Of a DNA stretch of 64,000 bases, positions 24,245 to 34,300 are shown piece by piece; positions within the stretch are counted from its first letter, which is position 1; every line of letters starts with the position of its first letter. The notes under the pieces were generated by a model. It was given only the letters and a program-made list of their open reading frames with translations. It did no database searches and was not told the origin of the DNA. The position numbers were made by a program, and so were the translations under genes. This stretch comes from Akanthomyces muscarius (lineage: Eukaryota > Ascomycota > Sordariomycetes > Hypocreales > Cordycipitaceae), in the NCBI RefSeq assembly GCF_028009165.1, contig NC_079241.1:3534001-3598000 (forward strand). Reading direction: 5' to 3'.

Positions 24245-24469
24245 TCATGTAAATGAAAACGGTGTCGGACAGTACATGTATTCCTTCCAGAATACCGAAG
24301 GAGAATCACCCAGCGGCGAGAGGTTTGTTCCATCATTATCATATTCTTGGCCCTGGCATTCTGCAGGCACAACACTAAAGCCGGTTTCAAAATCCAGAGC
24401 CTGGAAGTTATAGCCAAACCAAACAATAGGACCAGGTCCAGACAGCATAAATATATCGTGCAGCGTCAC
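24245..24469 (-). other. Orphan exon-like frame, possible gene fragment
   Basis: About 74 codons on the minus strand with protein-like composition: SGPGPIVWFGYNFQALDFETGF, CQGQEYDNDGTNLSP, SVFWKEYMYCPTPFSFT and a stop. An AG just before GTGACGCTG could be a 3' splice site. No matching upstream exon with a start and signal peptide is visible. It may be the last exon of a small secreted protein, a decayed gene, or chance. An internal ATG would give 67 aa. Confidence 0.3.
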
Positions 24470-26550
24470 CTTTCAAACGAACACATTCAGCAATTTGACT
24501 GGGTTTTACAAGAGTTGCTAATTAATTAGGCGAGATCTAATAGATGCAGATAGGCCGTCGTCGAGCTGTCTTCTTGTGTAGGGTAGGTGGCGGGCGGGCC
24601 TGGCAATATGTGGTGGCCTTGCGACGGGCGAGTACCCAGAAGTGGTTGACGAGAGGGAGTGAGACTCCCTCGGCGACAAGTAGTTGGTGTCAAGGTTATG
24701 GAACAGCAAGCAGTCTATTGGAACGGAAGAGGGTTTGCGCAGAAAGGGGAGCCAACAATCACGGCAATTGATACATGAGTGTGGATTTCTGCCGCCGTTT
24801 CGTCACAACTCTTTACAGAATATACTTGGCCGGTTTCGAAGACAAAATGCCGCAAAAAGGCAACAAGACACCAGGCTTGAGAGAGATTTCATCTGTACAA
24901 GCACACTTGCATCATCGGTGAAACGCAGTCGTGTCGCCAAGCGCCACTGCTACGAAGCGGCATTTATTCAGTGATTTAAAACCAAGCACCAGTGCGCGTT
25001 TTCCTACGACGGGTCGGCCCAGCGCGCACAGCTACCACGGCCCAAGAGAGAGAGCTACATAGTTAATTTTGAGCGTCCGTCACTTGTTACAAGATGTGGC
25101 CCGTGCAAACTACGCAACGGAACGCGCGACGAATTTTTTCCTTTCCCGCTGCCGTCGCAGAATGAAGGAGCATGCACGGCCTCTTCCTGGGGGTGGCGCT
25201 TTGGCAACGATGCGCCGCTCGAGGGACCAACGAAACTTGCCGGTGCGCTTTGCTTCTTTCTCCCCGGATAAATTGCCTGTTTCACAGGAATTTCCGCTGC
25301 AGCGTACGCCACGCAGCCAGGCGCGGGGAGCAATACAACGTGTAAATGGAAAAGGAATAAAGTTGGGCGAGAGCAACGGGCCGGTCCACTTGGAAGAGAA
25401 CAGACCCTGCAGCAATGGCCTGGTAACGTGAAGGGATAACTAGTTGATACCACGAGGGCTCAAAGAAGTTTGAGCTTTGAGTCTTGGCATCATGAAAGGG
25501 CCAATGCTCCAAGGCGCAAGCGTTGTGATGACTTCTCATGATTGATGCTCTTTTGCACGGGGTCCTGAGGGTTTCGGGCATGGATTTGTTTTGATCTTTG
25601 GCCGGATGCGGCTCTGCGACTATTGCTTTCCATCCCTCGGTGTTGTCTCGGATTATAATGGGAGTAGCCAGACAACCCAGAGTGCGAGAGTCACATTTGT
25701 CGAAATGGTCGCGTGCGACACGTCAACAATGAAGGACGCTAAAAGAGAGGTCGTTTTTGCGGGAGGGAGGCACGTAAACAAAGCTCCATGGCCGACCAAC
25801 AAGAAGTCAAACTCGCCAACTGGACAGATTGGGCCAAGCTGCAGGGCTGCATCCCTTTTTGGGCAGGACGAAACAAAGTCTAAAAGCCACCGACTCAAAC
25901 TGGAAGTTGGGTCAGGTACCAGGGTTCGTAATTAGTTGCGGGCGCGTCCAGGTCTGCCCTGCGGCTCTTGTTCAAATGTTGCAGCGACCAGTGCCACCAA
26001 TTTGACAATTACACACACGTGGGGAGGGATGCTGACGCGAGCGCTTCTCGGGTGTTGGTAACTGGGGCTGTCTGGTCGTTACGGACAATGAATGAATGAA
26101 AGAAAGAGGGCCCGTGTCAATGTGCGCGTTGCAGGCATTGCCGTGCGTGCCTGTGCAGGTTTCGAAGCCTGGTGCTCGGGGGCGGCGAGTATGTGCTTGT
26201 GACGGGGCAGCTATGCAGCGCAGGGCCTCTTTTGGCAGAATGATGCGTGGATGTGTAGCAGCAGACGATCTATGACCCGAACGACGTGCGACGAGAATGT
26301 CTGGAAGAGAATAAAATTTGGAAAGAAGCTAAAACGACCTAGACATGGGACGCGACTCATTTGGCCGGCTAGGAACAGAGTCGCATTCAGGCGCCGGGCT
26401 AGAAGCTTGTTTTATTAGTTGCCCGGCTGGCTGGGTCGAGGCGGTGATGTAGCGGGATTGTACAGTGCACAAAGCAAGGTACAAGAAGCACAAAGTGGTA
26501 CATGTGAGGGGATAAAAGGAATTGTGCAACACAGGCTGAAAGAAACAAGC

Positions 26551-26566
26551 AAAAAAAAAAAAAAAA
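26551..26566. repeat. Poly-A homopolymer (16 A)
   Basis: An A16 tract in non-coding DNA. No transposon sequence or target-site duplication is seen around it, so it is treated as a simple repeat. Confidence 0.8.
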
Positions 26567-26835
26567 GAGACAGCGTCGGGTCAACAGTTGTCAGTCAATG
26601 ACACCAACGATTGCCTGTGGCGCCAAACGGCCCACGCGACAGATCCACAGCTCATTTCCGCGCTGGCGAGGGCGCGCTATGATTGGCGGGTAGTCGTTTG
26701 GGGGAGATGACGGCCCGCGTCCGATTGGAAGAATGTGGCACATTATTTGTCCACCAACATGCAGGTACCCTTGCGTGCCTTGTCTGTGCCTGACAGGACA
26801 GCTGGGACAGGTGGACAGGTACCGCTGGGACCAGC

Positions 26836-26859
26836 CACAGGCACAGGCACAGGCACAGG
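26836..26859. repeat. (CACAGG)4 tandem repeat
   Basis: Four exact copies of CACAGG, with further GACAGG words just upstream. It lies in the far promoter or leader of the SUN-family gene. Confidence 0.9.
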
Positions 26860-27668
26860 CTGGCTCCCCAAGGCTCACTCGAGTCCTTGGGCAGACACCA
26901 GACAGTGGCCCAGCGCCATTACCATCAGTAAATTGCACAGGGCCACACGGTCGAATAGGGTGCTGGAGTGCCCCAGGCCAGCCCGTCCGCAATTTCAGGT
27001 ACCCCCTCTCCTCGCGGTACCCCAGAGTGACCCCCTTGTCCTCTAAATTGCCTGCCAACCTGCTCTTTCTCACGCTCCTCTCGCTTGCTGCTCTCTTTCA
27101 GCGTTCGAGACCTCCCTAGCGAGCCCCAGCCAGGCCCACAAATTTCTCCCCGTAGGTATCCTCGTCGCCCGTCCAGCTGCCGCCCCCGCCCTGATTTCCA
27201 TCCACCGGTACCTCCTGGCACTCAACCTCGTCTCGACTCGCCCTCACACTCCTTTCGTTTGATCTTCCACCGTCTTTCCACGCTTCGTCCTTCCTTTGCC
27301 TTTCTCTTCCCCGTTCAATTGCCGCCAGACGGAAAATTCTAATTCTTCGTCGACTCGCTCCTTTGGTACCGGCTCTTGTCCAATTCCCTTCTTTATAACC
27401 ACCGACGGCCCACACGCTTCGCTTGTTTACATCCGACCGCTTCTCAATTATCCCCGACTTTGGCTTCAATGCTCTCGACGCTCCTTCGCTTTCGCACATT
27501 ATAACCAACTACGCTTCCGACAAGGACGACATCGCGATCCATATTCGCCGCATCTCCTTGCCATTGCAGCCTCGCGTCTTGGCTCCCGCACCAGTCCAGC
27601 TCTAGACGAGCTCACCTTCATTTCCATTTCCACGCAATACTTTTCGCGCAAACCAGACAACCGTCACC

Positions 27669-29120
27669 ATGCAGCTCGCTACGCTGCAGGCCTTTGTCGC
27701 CTCGGCCGTCGTCATTCTCGCGCCCGTCGCTGACGCCTCGGTCCTTCACCGAAACCTCCACCACCAGGCGCGCCGACACACGCACCTGCACCATGAGCAC
27801 CACCGCGCTCTCGAGAGCCCCCCCAGCTCCGTCTCCTCGGTCGTCAAGCGCGGCACCTGCGCCTTTCCTACCGACGACCCCAACCTCGTCGCCGTCACCC
27901 CGGACCAGAAGAATGCCGGCTGGGCTATGAGCCCTGATCAGTCCTGCGAACCCGGCCACTATTGCCCCATCGCCTGCAAGGAGGGCATGGTTATGAACCA
28001 GTGGCAGCCCGACTCGACCTACACCTATCCTTCCTCCATGAACGGTGGTCTCTTCTGCGACGACAACGGCAACATCAAGAAGCCCTTCCCGGGCGAGCCC
28101 AATTGCGTCCCCGGCACCGGTACCGTCAAGGCCATCAACAAATGCGGCAAGAAGATTTCCTACTGCCAGACTGTTCTGCCCGGCAACGAGGCCATGCTTA
28201 TTCCCACCGTTGTTGACTCCATGTCCACCCTCGCGGTTCCCGGCATCTCCTACTGGCAGAAGACAGCTGCCCACTTCTACATCAACGGTCCCGGTGTTGG
28301 TTCCGAGGGATGCATCTGGGGCACGGATTCTAACCCTCTCGGTAACTGGGCCCACTATGTCGCCGGTGCCAACACGGATGCTAGCGGCCAGACCTTTGTC
28401 CAGCTCTCCATCAACCCCATGTGGAAGAGTTCCGCCCTCTTCAGCACCAAGCCCGGCTTTGGTGTCAAGATTGAGTGCCCTGATGGTGGCTGCAACGGCC
28501 TTCCCTGTGAAATCTCAGAAGAGGGTGAGATCAAGAGCAACAACCTCGCCAGTGGCGCTGGAGGCGCCAGTTTCTGTGTCGTCACTGTCCCCAAGGGCGG
28601 CTCTGCTCACATTGTTGCCTTTGATGGCTCTGGCGGTCACTCTTCCGCCCCCGCTCTTGGCAACGCCGCTGCCGCCCAGGACTCTTCTTCTTCATCCTCG
28701 TCAACGAGCTCCTCCACGCCGCCTCCGCCATCCACCACCTCGACTCACAGCTCTACCCCTTCGCCCACGCCGACCAGCACCAGCACCAGCACTACTACCA
28801 GCTCTAGCACGCGGACTACCACTACCACCTCTTCTCACACCACTACTACCTCCACCACCACCACCACCACTACTACTACCACTGTCAGCACGCCTTCGTC
28901 TACCACCAGCGAGACTCCCACCGTGCAGCCTGGTATCTTTCACGAAGAGAATAACAGCACCGCCACCCACACCGCCAACAGCACCTATGCAGGATCTCCA
29001 AGTAGCCCTCAGGCCACTCCTACCACCAAGGACAAGAAGAATGAGTCTGGACGTCAGCAGGGCAGCACTGCCATTGTTAGTCTTGTCTTTGCGGTGGTCG
29101 CCGCTGCTTGCTTTTACTAG
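27669..29120 (+). CDS. SUN-family cell-wall protein, probably GPI-anchored
   Basis: Single exon, 483 aa. A signal peptide (about 1-24) is followed by a His-rich segment and a Kex2-like KR at 60-61. The SUN domain (about 64-315) begins TCAFPTDDPNLVAVTPDQKNAGWAMSPDQ and carries the conserved Cys residues, YCPIACKEGMVMNQW, SMNGGLFC, SYCQTVLPGNEAMLIPT and GGCNGLPC. SUN proteins act in fungal wall remodelling and septation, with beta-1,3-glucan as the likely substrate. A long Ser/Thr tract (about 338-425) and a hydrophobic C-terminus ending in VSLVFAVVAAACFY suggest GPI anchoring, which is an inference. The leader upstream is long and CT-rich. The T-rich region after the stop is probably its 3' UTR. 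Confidence 0.93.
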   Translation: MQLATLQAFVASAVVILAPVADASVLHRNLHHQARRHTHLHHEHHRALESPPSSVSSVVKRGTCAFPTDDPNLVAVTPDQKNAGWAMSPDQSCEPGHYCPIACKEGMVMNQWQPDSTYTYPSSMNGGLFCDDNGNIKKPFPGEPNCVPGTGTVKAINKCGKKISYCQTVLPGNEAMLIPTVVDSMSTLAVPGISYWQKTAAHFYINGPGVGSEGCIWGTDSNPLGNWAHYVAGANTDASGQTFVQLSINPMWKSSALFSTKPGFGVKIECPDGGCNGLPCEISEEGEIKSNNLASGAGGASFCVVTVPKGGSAHIVAFDGSGGHSSAPALGNAAAAQDSSSSSSSTSSSTPPPPSTTSTHSSTPSPTPTSTSTSTTTSSSTRTTTTTSSHTTTTSTTTTTTTTTTVSTPSSTTSETPTVQPGIFHEENNSTATHTANSTYAGSPSSPQATPTTKDKKNESGRQQGSTAIVSLVFAVVAAACFY

Positions 29121-30139
29121 AAACAAAACGCAAGCGACCGCCGACTAGCCCGTGGCTAGCCATCGTCTTCGAACCTGCACAATTTTCTTTGCTTTACACT
29201 TTTTGTGCCTCTGCCCAACATCTTGTGGCACCGGCTAGCTGAAGTCGCGTCTACAGATGCTTTGGGCTGGTGGAGGTTGTTATTTTGCTTTCTCTTCGTG
29301 CCGACGCTACTTGCAGCTTGTTTGCTCGAGCTGGGCCTCCTTTACCGTTTATACCTTGTCCACTTGGACTTTTTCACTCTTGCCATATATCAGCCAAACA
29401 TTTATCCCTTCGATGATGTTGTTGTATTGACGCTTCTCCCTCAACAGGAGGGCCAATCTTGCTTTACACTTCTTTTGTTTCTTGCCGGAACAACATGGCC
29501 AATTAGCTTTGCGCTAAAGGCATTTACCATTCTTGCTCACGGTCGATACCCCATTTACAGCATTGGAGATTTTTTATTTGATTTTTTTTTAACTTTTTGG
29601 AGTAATTTCCAACGGAGCTTTTGGAGAGATGGTAATGGAGAAAAATTGTGCCAATTACTTTAATGGCCAACAGGACTTGACTCTTTTTACTTTTTCTTTT
29701 TTACTTTATCACGGAGACGAACGGCTTGAAGTTTTATATCCCTGAAGCAATGAGCTTCCTCGGGCGTGGTCTGCCAGGACCACTGCCTTTTTTATTTACT
29801 CTTCTACCACCTCGACTGCTTTCCTTTTGGGAAGCTGAGACGGTTGCCTTACGAATTATGTAGGAGCGAAGATGTTTCCAATTTTAGAATTAGTTTTTTT
29901 TCTTTCATGATGATGGTTGAGAAGATGGGAACAAATAAAATAAAAAAAACTTTTTAAAACAATATGTCCTTTCAACTTGTGCTTCCACGTCGTGCTCATT
30001 TTTCATACATCTCAATGCTGACTATAAATAGAGGGTATTTGCCACCGTCTTTTGATATAATCGCTGGGTATCATGCTCGTATTGTACAAAATGTCCTTTT
30101 CTCTCTCCCGGCTTCCCCTCCCCCTTTCCCATCTTCTCA
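29121..30139. other. Convergent 3' intergenic region, SUN gene / CSN12
   Basis: T-rich on the plus strand. A 152-codon frame at 29205-29663 is hydrophobic only because of its T content and is not called. Confidence 0.5.
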
Positions 30140-31860
30140 TCATCCCTTGACCCAGCCAGGCACCTCGTCCAAGTCGAAGCGCTCCTCGTACTGCCGGCTC
30201 TGGATGGCCTGCCAGACGTCGGGCCACCCCGCCAGCAGCGGGCTGCCCTTGGCCTTGGCGCCCATGATGGCGAAGCGCGCCTGGCCGTGGGCCACGAAGC
30301 CGTGCAGCAGCCCCTGCTGCACCAGCGCGGCGACGACCGTCTCGACGTGCTCGTACGTCACCTCGGCACCGCCCCAGACCATGCCCTCGTTGGGCCGCAG
30401 CCTGCGCGGGCCGCCGGGGGGCGGCGCGAGCGTCGAGAGCCCCGCGTCGACGACGCTGTTGGACACGGCGCGCAGGAGGAGCTTGTTCCCGTGCGGCGGC
30501 CGGTGGTGCGCCGAGCCGGGCCGCGACGGCAGCCACCCCTCGAGCCGGCGCTGCATGTACACGGCCAGCGTGTGCAGGTGCGCGAGGTCGAGCGTGGCGG
30601 CCTTGCGCGACGAGGCGGCATCCGCGGGCGGGACGTAGGTCAGGAGGAATGCGCGGCGGCTGAGCCCGCGCCAGAGCAGCGGCCGCAGGCGCGACGCCAG
30701 CGGCAGCAGCAGGCCCCTCTCGAGCAGCCAGGCCTCGTGCGCGGCGAGGTGCGCCTGGAAGGCGGCAAAGTTGCCGGCGGCGACGGCCTGGCACAGCGGG
30801 CGGAAGACGGGCGCGAGCGCGGCGGCGGCCTCGGGGCGGGCAAGCAGCGCGCGCGAGGGGAACCGCCCGAGCAGCATGTTGCTCGGGACCAGGTAGGCGA
30901 GGATGGTGGTGCGGTGGGCGCGGAAGCTCGCGGGCGTCTGCAGGTACGCGGCCTCGAGGCACAGCGCCGCGCGGCGGTAGTGGTGGTTGGCGAGGTTGAA
31001 GCGGCCGAGGTAGTAGAGAAAGGTGACGCGCTGCGCGGCCGGGTAGAGGGACAGCGGCGGCGAGATGCTGGCAATGTTGACAAAGATCATCTTGGCGAGG
31101 TGCGTCCGGCGGCAGGCAAAGAGCAGCTTGAGGACAAGGTTGGCAAACATGTAGACGCCGGTCCTCTTGCCCTCGGGCTTGCTGTGCCGGCCGCCGGAGG
31201 AGCGGTCGGTCAAGCAGGTGGTGAAGATTTTTTGAATAATTTCGGCAGAGGATTCCGCGACGGACTTGTCCTCGTCAAAGCCGCTGCCGCCGCGGGCGCG
31301 GAGCTGCCGGATGAGGTCTGGTCGACGGCTGAGCATCATGGTGAGACGGGCGAGAGTCTCGGAGAGGGACATGCTGGTTTGGAGCAGCATGGCGCCGTAG
31401 GAAGGGTGCGCAAAGGCCGTTGCGCAGGAGCTGGTTTTGTTGAGATGGTTAGCACGTCAAGAAACAAGAATGAAAAGAAGGAGAAGAAGATGATGAGATT
31501 GGCAAAAATGACAAGTGAAACTCACTTGACGAGACCGCTCAGCAGCTGATGCGCGCCCAGCAAATCGTCATAGTCAATGTCGCGCCAGAAGACGAGGTAG
31601 TCCTTGATAAACGACTGCAGGCCCGGCCACGCCGTCGCCTGGCCCTCGGGGACATCGTCGACGTCGTCCTGCGGGAGACACGCCTCGACGACCTTGTCGA
31701 CGCTCGCCGGCGTGGCAAAGTGCGCGCGCAGCTGGGCGCCCAGGTTGTGGTACTGCGCGCCCGCGCTCGAGTCGACCTGCAGCCAGGACCGCAGCGCGTC
31801 GCCCTGCTGCTGCCGCACCTGCTCGCGGATCGCGCCTAGGAACTCCCGCACGAGCGACAT
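30140..31860 (-). CDS. PCI-domain protein, CSN12/Thp1 family
   Basis: Two exons, 31860-31526 and 31430-30140; 541 aa. The family includes yeast Csn12 and Thp1 and human PCID2, which act with the COP9 signalosome or the TREX-2 mRNA-export complex. The N-terminus SLVREFLGAIREQV is followed by helical repeats with RTGVYMFANLVLKLLFACRRTHLAKMIFVNI, YLGRFNLANHHYRRAALCLEAAY, RTTILAYLVPSNMLLGRFPS, and a C-terminal PCI winged-helix with YEHVETVVAALVQQGLLHGFV. The intron joins LVN to SCATAFAHPSY in phase. The gene is very GC-rich with many Ala codons, which explains long mirror frames on the other strand. CSN12 is the favoured assignment over Thp1 by length. Confidence 0.9.
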
Positions 31861-32378
31861 TCTTGTCTGTTCCCTTTCTTCTCTCCCCGTCGAGGGGGTT
31901 CAATTGGGAGCGGCGGAGAAGAGGTGTGGTGATGATGATGAGAAGAGGGGTGTAATGGCTGGTGGATGGTGGTTGAAAGAGCTGTCGCTTGCAATTTGGC
32001 GCTGGCGCAGGCTGGGCGGAGCGGGTCGAGGCGCATCTGCCAAAAGTGTCACCCACCTGCTATTTGCTGTACAGACATGCCACGAACACTCACGGTTATC
32101 GACTCACTTGAAAGTATTAAAAATACATGAATTAATCAGAGCATTAGTTTCACCCACTGTCTATATCGTAAGATCAAATTTTTTTTCCTACCGAGTCTGC
32201 CACCAGCTGCTCAGGGTTAAAGTCAACGGTTCACCTTTTCGGGCGAACAGGCAATAGTAAGAAGACTGGACACTTTGGAGACTGAAAATAGATGCCAGAT
32301 TACCTCGTCACTTGAAAATTAAATTATATAGTATATCAAAGCGAATAAACACCCGTGTGCTTTTTATTTTTTATTTTT
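31861..32378. other. Intergenic: CSN12 promoter and 3' flank of GPI gene
   Basis: AT-rich, with T-rich runs at 32358-32380. No gene seen. Confidence 0.45.
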
Positions 32379-33162
32379 TTAAAAAGCCATCAACGCCACA
32401 CATCCAACAACAGCACCCGCCACGCCTGCACGGGCCGTCAACCCGGCAGCGGCACCCTGGCTGGGGGTCGGGCTCTTCGTGACGGTGCTCACAGCCGTAG
32501 TCGTGCCGTTGGTCGTCGGCGTCGTGGCGCTAGTAGCCGACGCGGAGCTAGGCGCAGTCGTTGTGTGCTCGCTCTTGGACGTGCTCGTGCTGGCGGAAGT
32601 AGTCGCCGCGCTCGTCATCGTCTTGGTGCTGGAGGAACTGCTGGTGGCAGACTCTGTGCTGGAAGCCGTCGACGACCCGGTGGTGCTGCCGCCGCTGCCT
32701 CCCTCATTCTTAATGGTAAAATGGTTGGACCACTGGTACACAGTCTCGTTCGAGCTGAGCTGGATCCGGAGGCCGTACGTCTTCTCGGAGCCGAGCGCCG
32801 AGTCCACGTTCCACTTGTACTTGAGGTCCGAGTTGTCAATCTTGGCTTTACAAAGGAGGAAATGGTTAGCGTGCATGTCCAGCGTTCAAAACTGCGCGGG
32901 TATCTGTGCTTTTAAACTTACTTGCGACGGTGTCTTTCAGGACAAGCGATTTGTCGTCCTTGCCGGCGTACACCTGGATGTCGACCTTGACGTCTCCGTA
33001 CAGATCCTTGTTCTTGATGCTCCACGCAACGTCGACCGTGCTGCCGGCCTTGACAATCTGGTCCTTTTCGGGCTTGAAGATGGAGTCAAAGTCTCCGGTG
33101 GCCTCTGTAGTTGCCGACGCGGCGGCGCAGAATAGCCCGAGGGCGGCGAGGCTGAAACGCAT
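32379..33162 (-). CDS. Kre9/Knh1-like Ser/Thr-rich GPI-anchored protein
   Basis: Two exons, 33162-32922 and 32845-32379; 235 aa. A signal peptide MRFSLAALGLFCAAASA is followed by an Ig-like domain (about 25-120) with FKPEKDQIVKAGSTVDVAWSIK and YGLRIQL, the pattern of the Kre9/Knh1 N-terminal domain (PF10342). In yeast Kre9/Knh1 act in beta-1,6-glucan assembly; fungal relatives are wall or membrane proteins of mostly unknown role. A Ser/Thr-rich stalk (about 126-205) and a hydrophobic tail AGVAGAVVGCVALMAF suggest a GPI anchor. The intron joins DTVA to KIDNSD in phase 1 with a consensus GTAAGT donor. Confidence 0.87.
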
Positions 33163-34300
33163 GATGACTTTGTAGGGTGAGCCTTAGGTCGGTGGAAAGA
33201 ATATTTGAAATCTTAAATCGTAGAAAAAGGAACCGACAGAAACGAAAACGGGGAACGGCGATGCTAAATATCTACAAGTACATAATAAGCCACTAAATTG
33301 CTGGGCACCGGGGCCCCGTCGCACCTCATAAGGCTGGCTGTTCGGCCAATTTAGCTGTGGTTCGCGCACCAGGCGACTACCTTTGTGGGAAGTGGACCGT
33401 TCCCGTTCGGTCCTGATTGGCGTATAAACGGAGCCCGGTTCTTTACGAAATTTGCCTGATGCAGAGCCTTGCGAACTAATGTGTTCGCTTGGCCATACCA
33501 ATCCAAAATCGGTTCGATGCGCCGCTGAGCACCCCTGCAGCCTTGTCGGGGCGGGCTCTTCACGACTCACGTTTCCCACAGCCCACATGTGCTGTGGATG
33601 CTTTTGGAATGAGCCAAAGCTGATGTGGAAATGCCTTTTCAATATATAAGGGGCGGTGCATGTCTAATGGCTTGGCGTGCATCTCCCAGTTGCCGCAGCG
33701 GGCGGCATGACTCTTTTTGGGTTGCCAAGTTTCTTATGGGGTACTTTGCCCACTCGGAGCCTTGTTCGCTGCTCCACGTTCGCTGTTCCAACAGAGATGG
33801 CTGGAAATAGGTTCCTGTTTTGGGGGGGAGAGGTTTCCATGAGGATGGCAAAGGGATAACAAAAAAAGACGCTGGTGGTTGTTAGCTTCTATAAACAGAG
33901 GGTAATCTCGAAAAATAAGAAGAATTAGAGAAGTAGGGAAATAAGAAAAGTAAGAGAAATAGGAGAAAAGGAAAAATGGAAAACAGAATATTCAATCCAT
34001 TCAAGCGGCGCCTTTTTTCGTCACCCACTTGGCCCACTTGCGGTGGATGGCGGCATGGCAGGCAGCATCTCGAGCAGCGTCTCGGCGATGATGAGCCCGC
34101 CGCCGACAGAGATACTGCCGAAGCACACACCGATCAGGCGCGGGCGCTGCCGATTTGGACGGGGAATTTGAGGCGGCAGGGTTCCTTTGGGGCTGTGATG
34201 CTATGAAAACTCGATAGAGGGCTGAAAATAGACACATTTCTGACTCTCGTACTAGATTGATCACAGAGCAGCAGAAGAAGAAAAATGTGCCATTGTCTGT
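33163..34300. other. Intergenic with a broken peptide-like stretch
   Basis: Promoter of the GPI-protein gene and 3' flank of the 765-aa gene. A TATATA with a following GGGG (about 33641-33652) could be a promoter element. At 34003-34200 on the minus strand three frames in succession look protein-like; see findings. Confidence 0.45.

Larger units (their letters stand above)
24094..27668. other. 3.6-kb gap with long SUN-gene leader
   Basis: No complete gene is seen. It contains an orphan exon-like frame at 24245-24469 (minus), a run of 16 A, a hexamer repeat, and a CT-rich leader about 27050-27668 running into the SUN-family gene. Several GGTACC words occur from 26763 to 27370. Confidence 0.5.

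Noticed and set aside
26551..26566. A16 tract as a possible retroposon tail
   Set aside because: No element body or target-site duplication is visible; treated as a simple repeat.
28045..29148. 367-codon frame overlapping the SUN gene
   Set aside because: Alternate-frame reading of the SUN coding sequence and its Ser/Thr repeats, giving Pro/Leu/Arg low complexity.
29205..29663. 152-codon hydrophobic frame after the SUN gene
   Set aside because: Lies in T-rich probable 3' UTR; hydrophobicity follows from T content and no family is recognised.
30287..31549. 420-codon plus-strand frame opposite the PCI gene
   Set aside because: It is a mirror of the GC-rich CSN12 coding sequence, very rich in Gly, Arg, Glu and Ala, with no motif; the minus frame has clear family homology.
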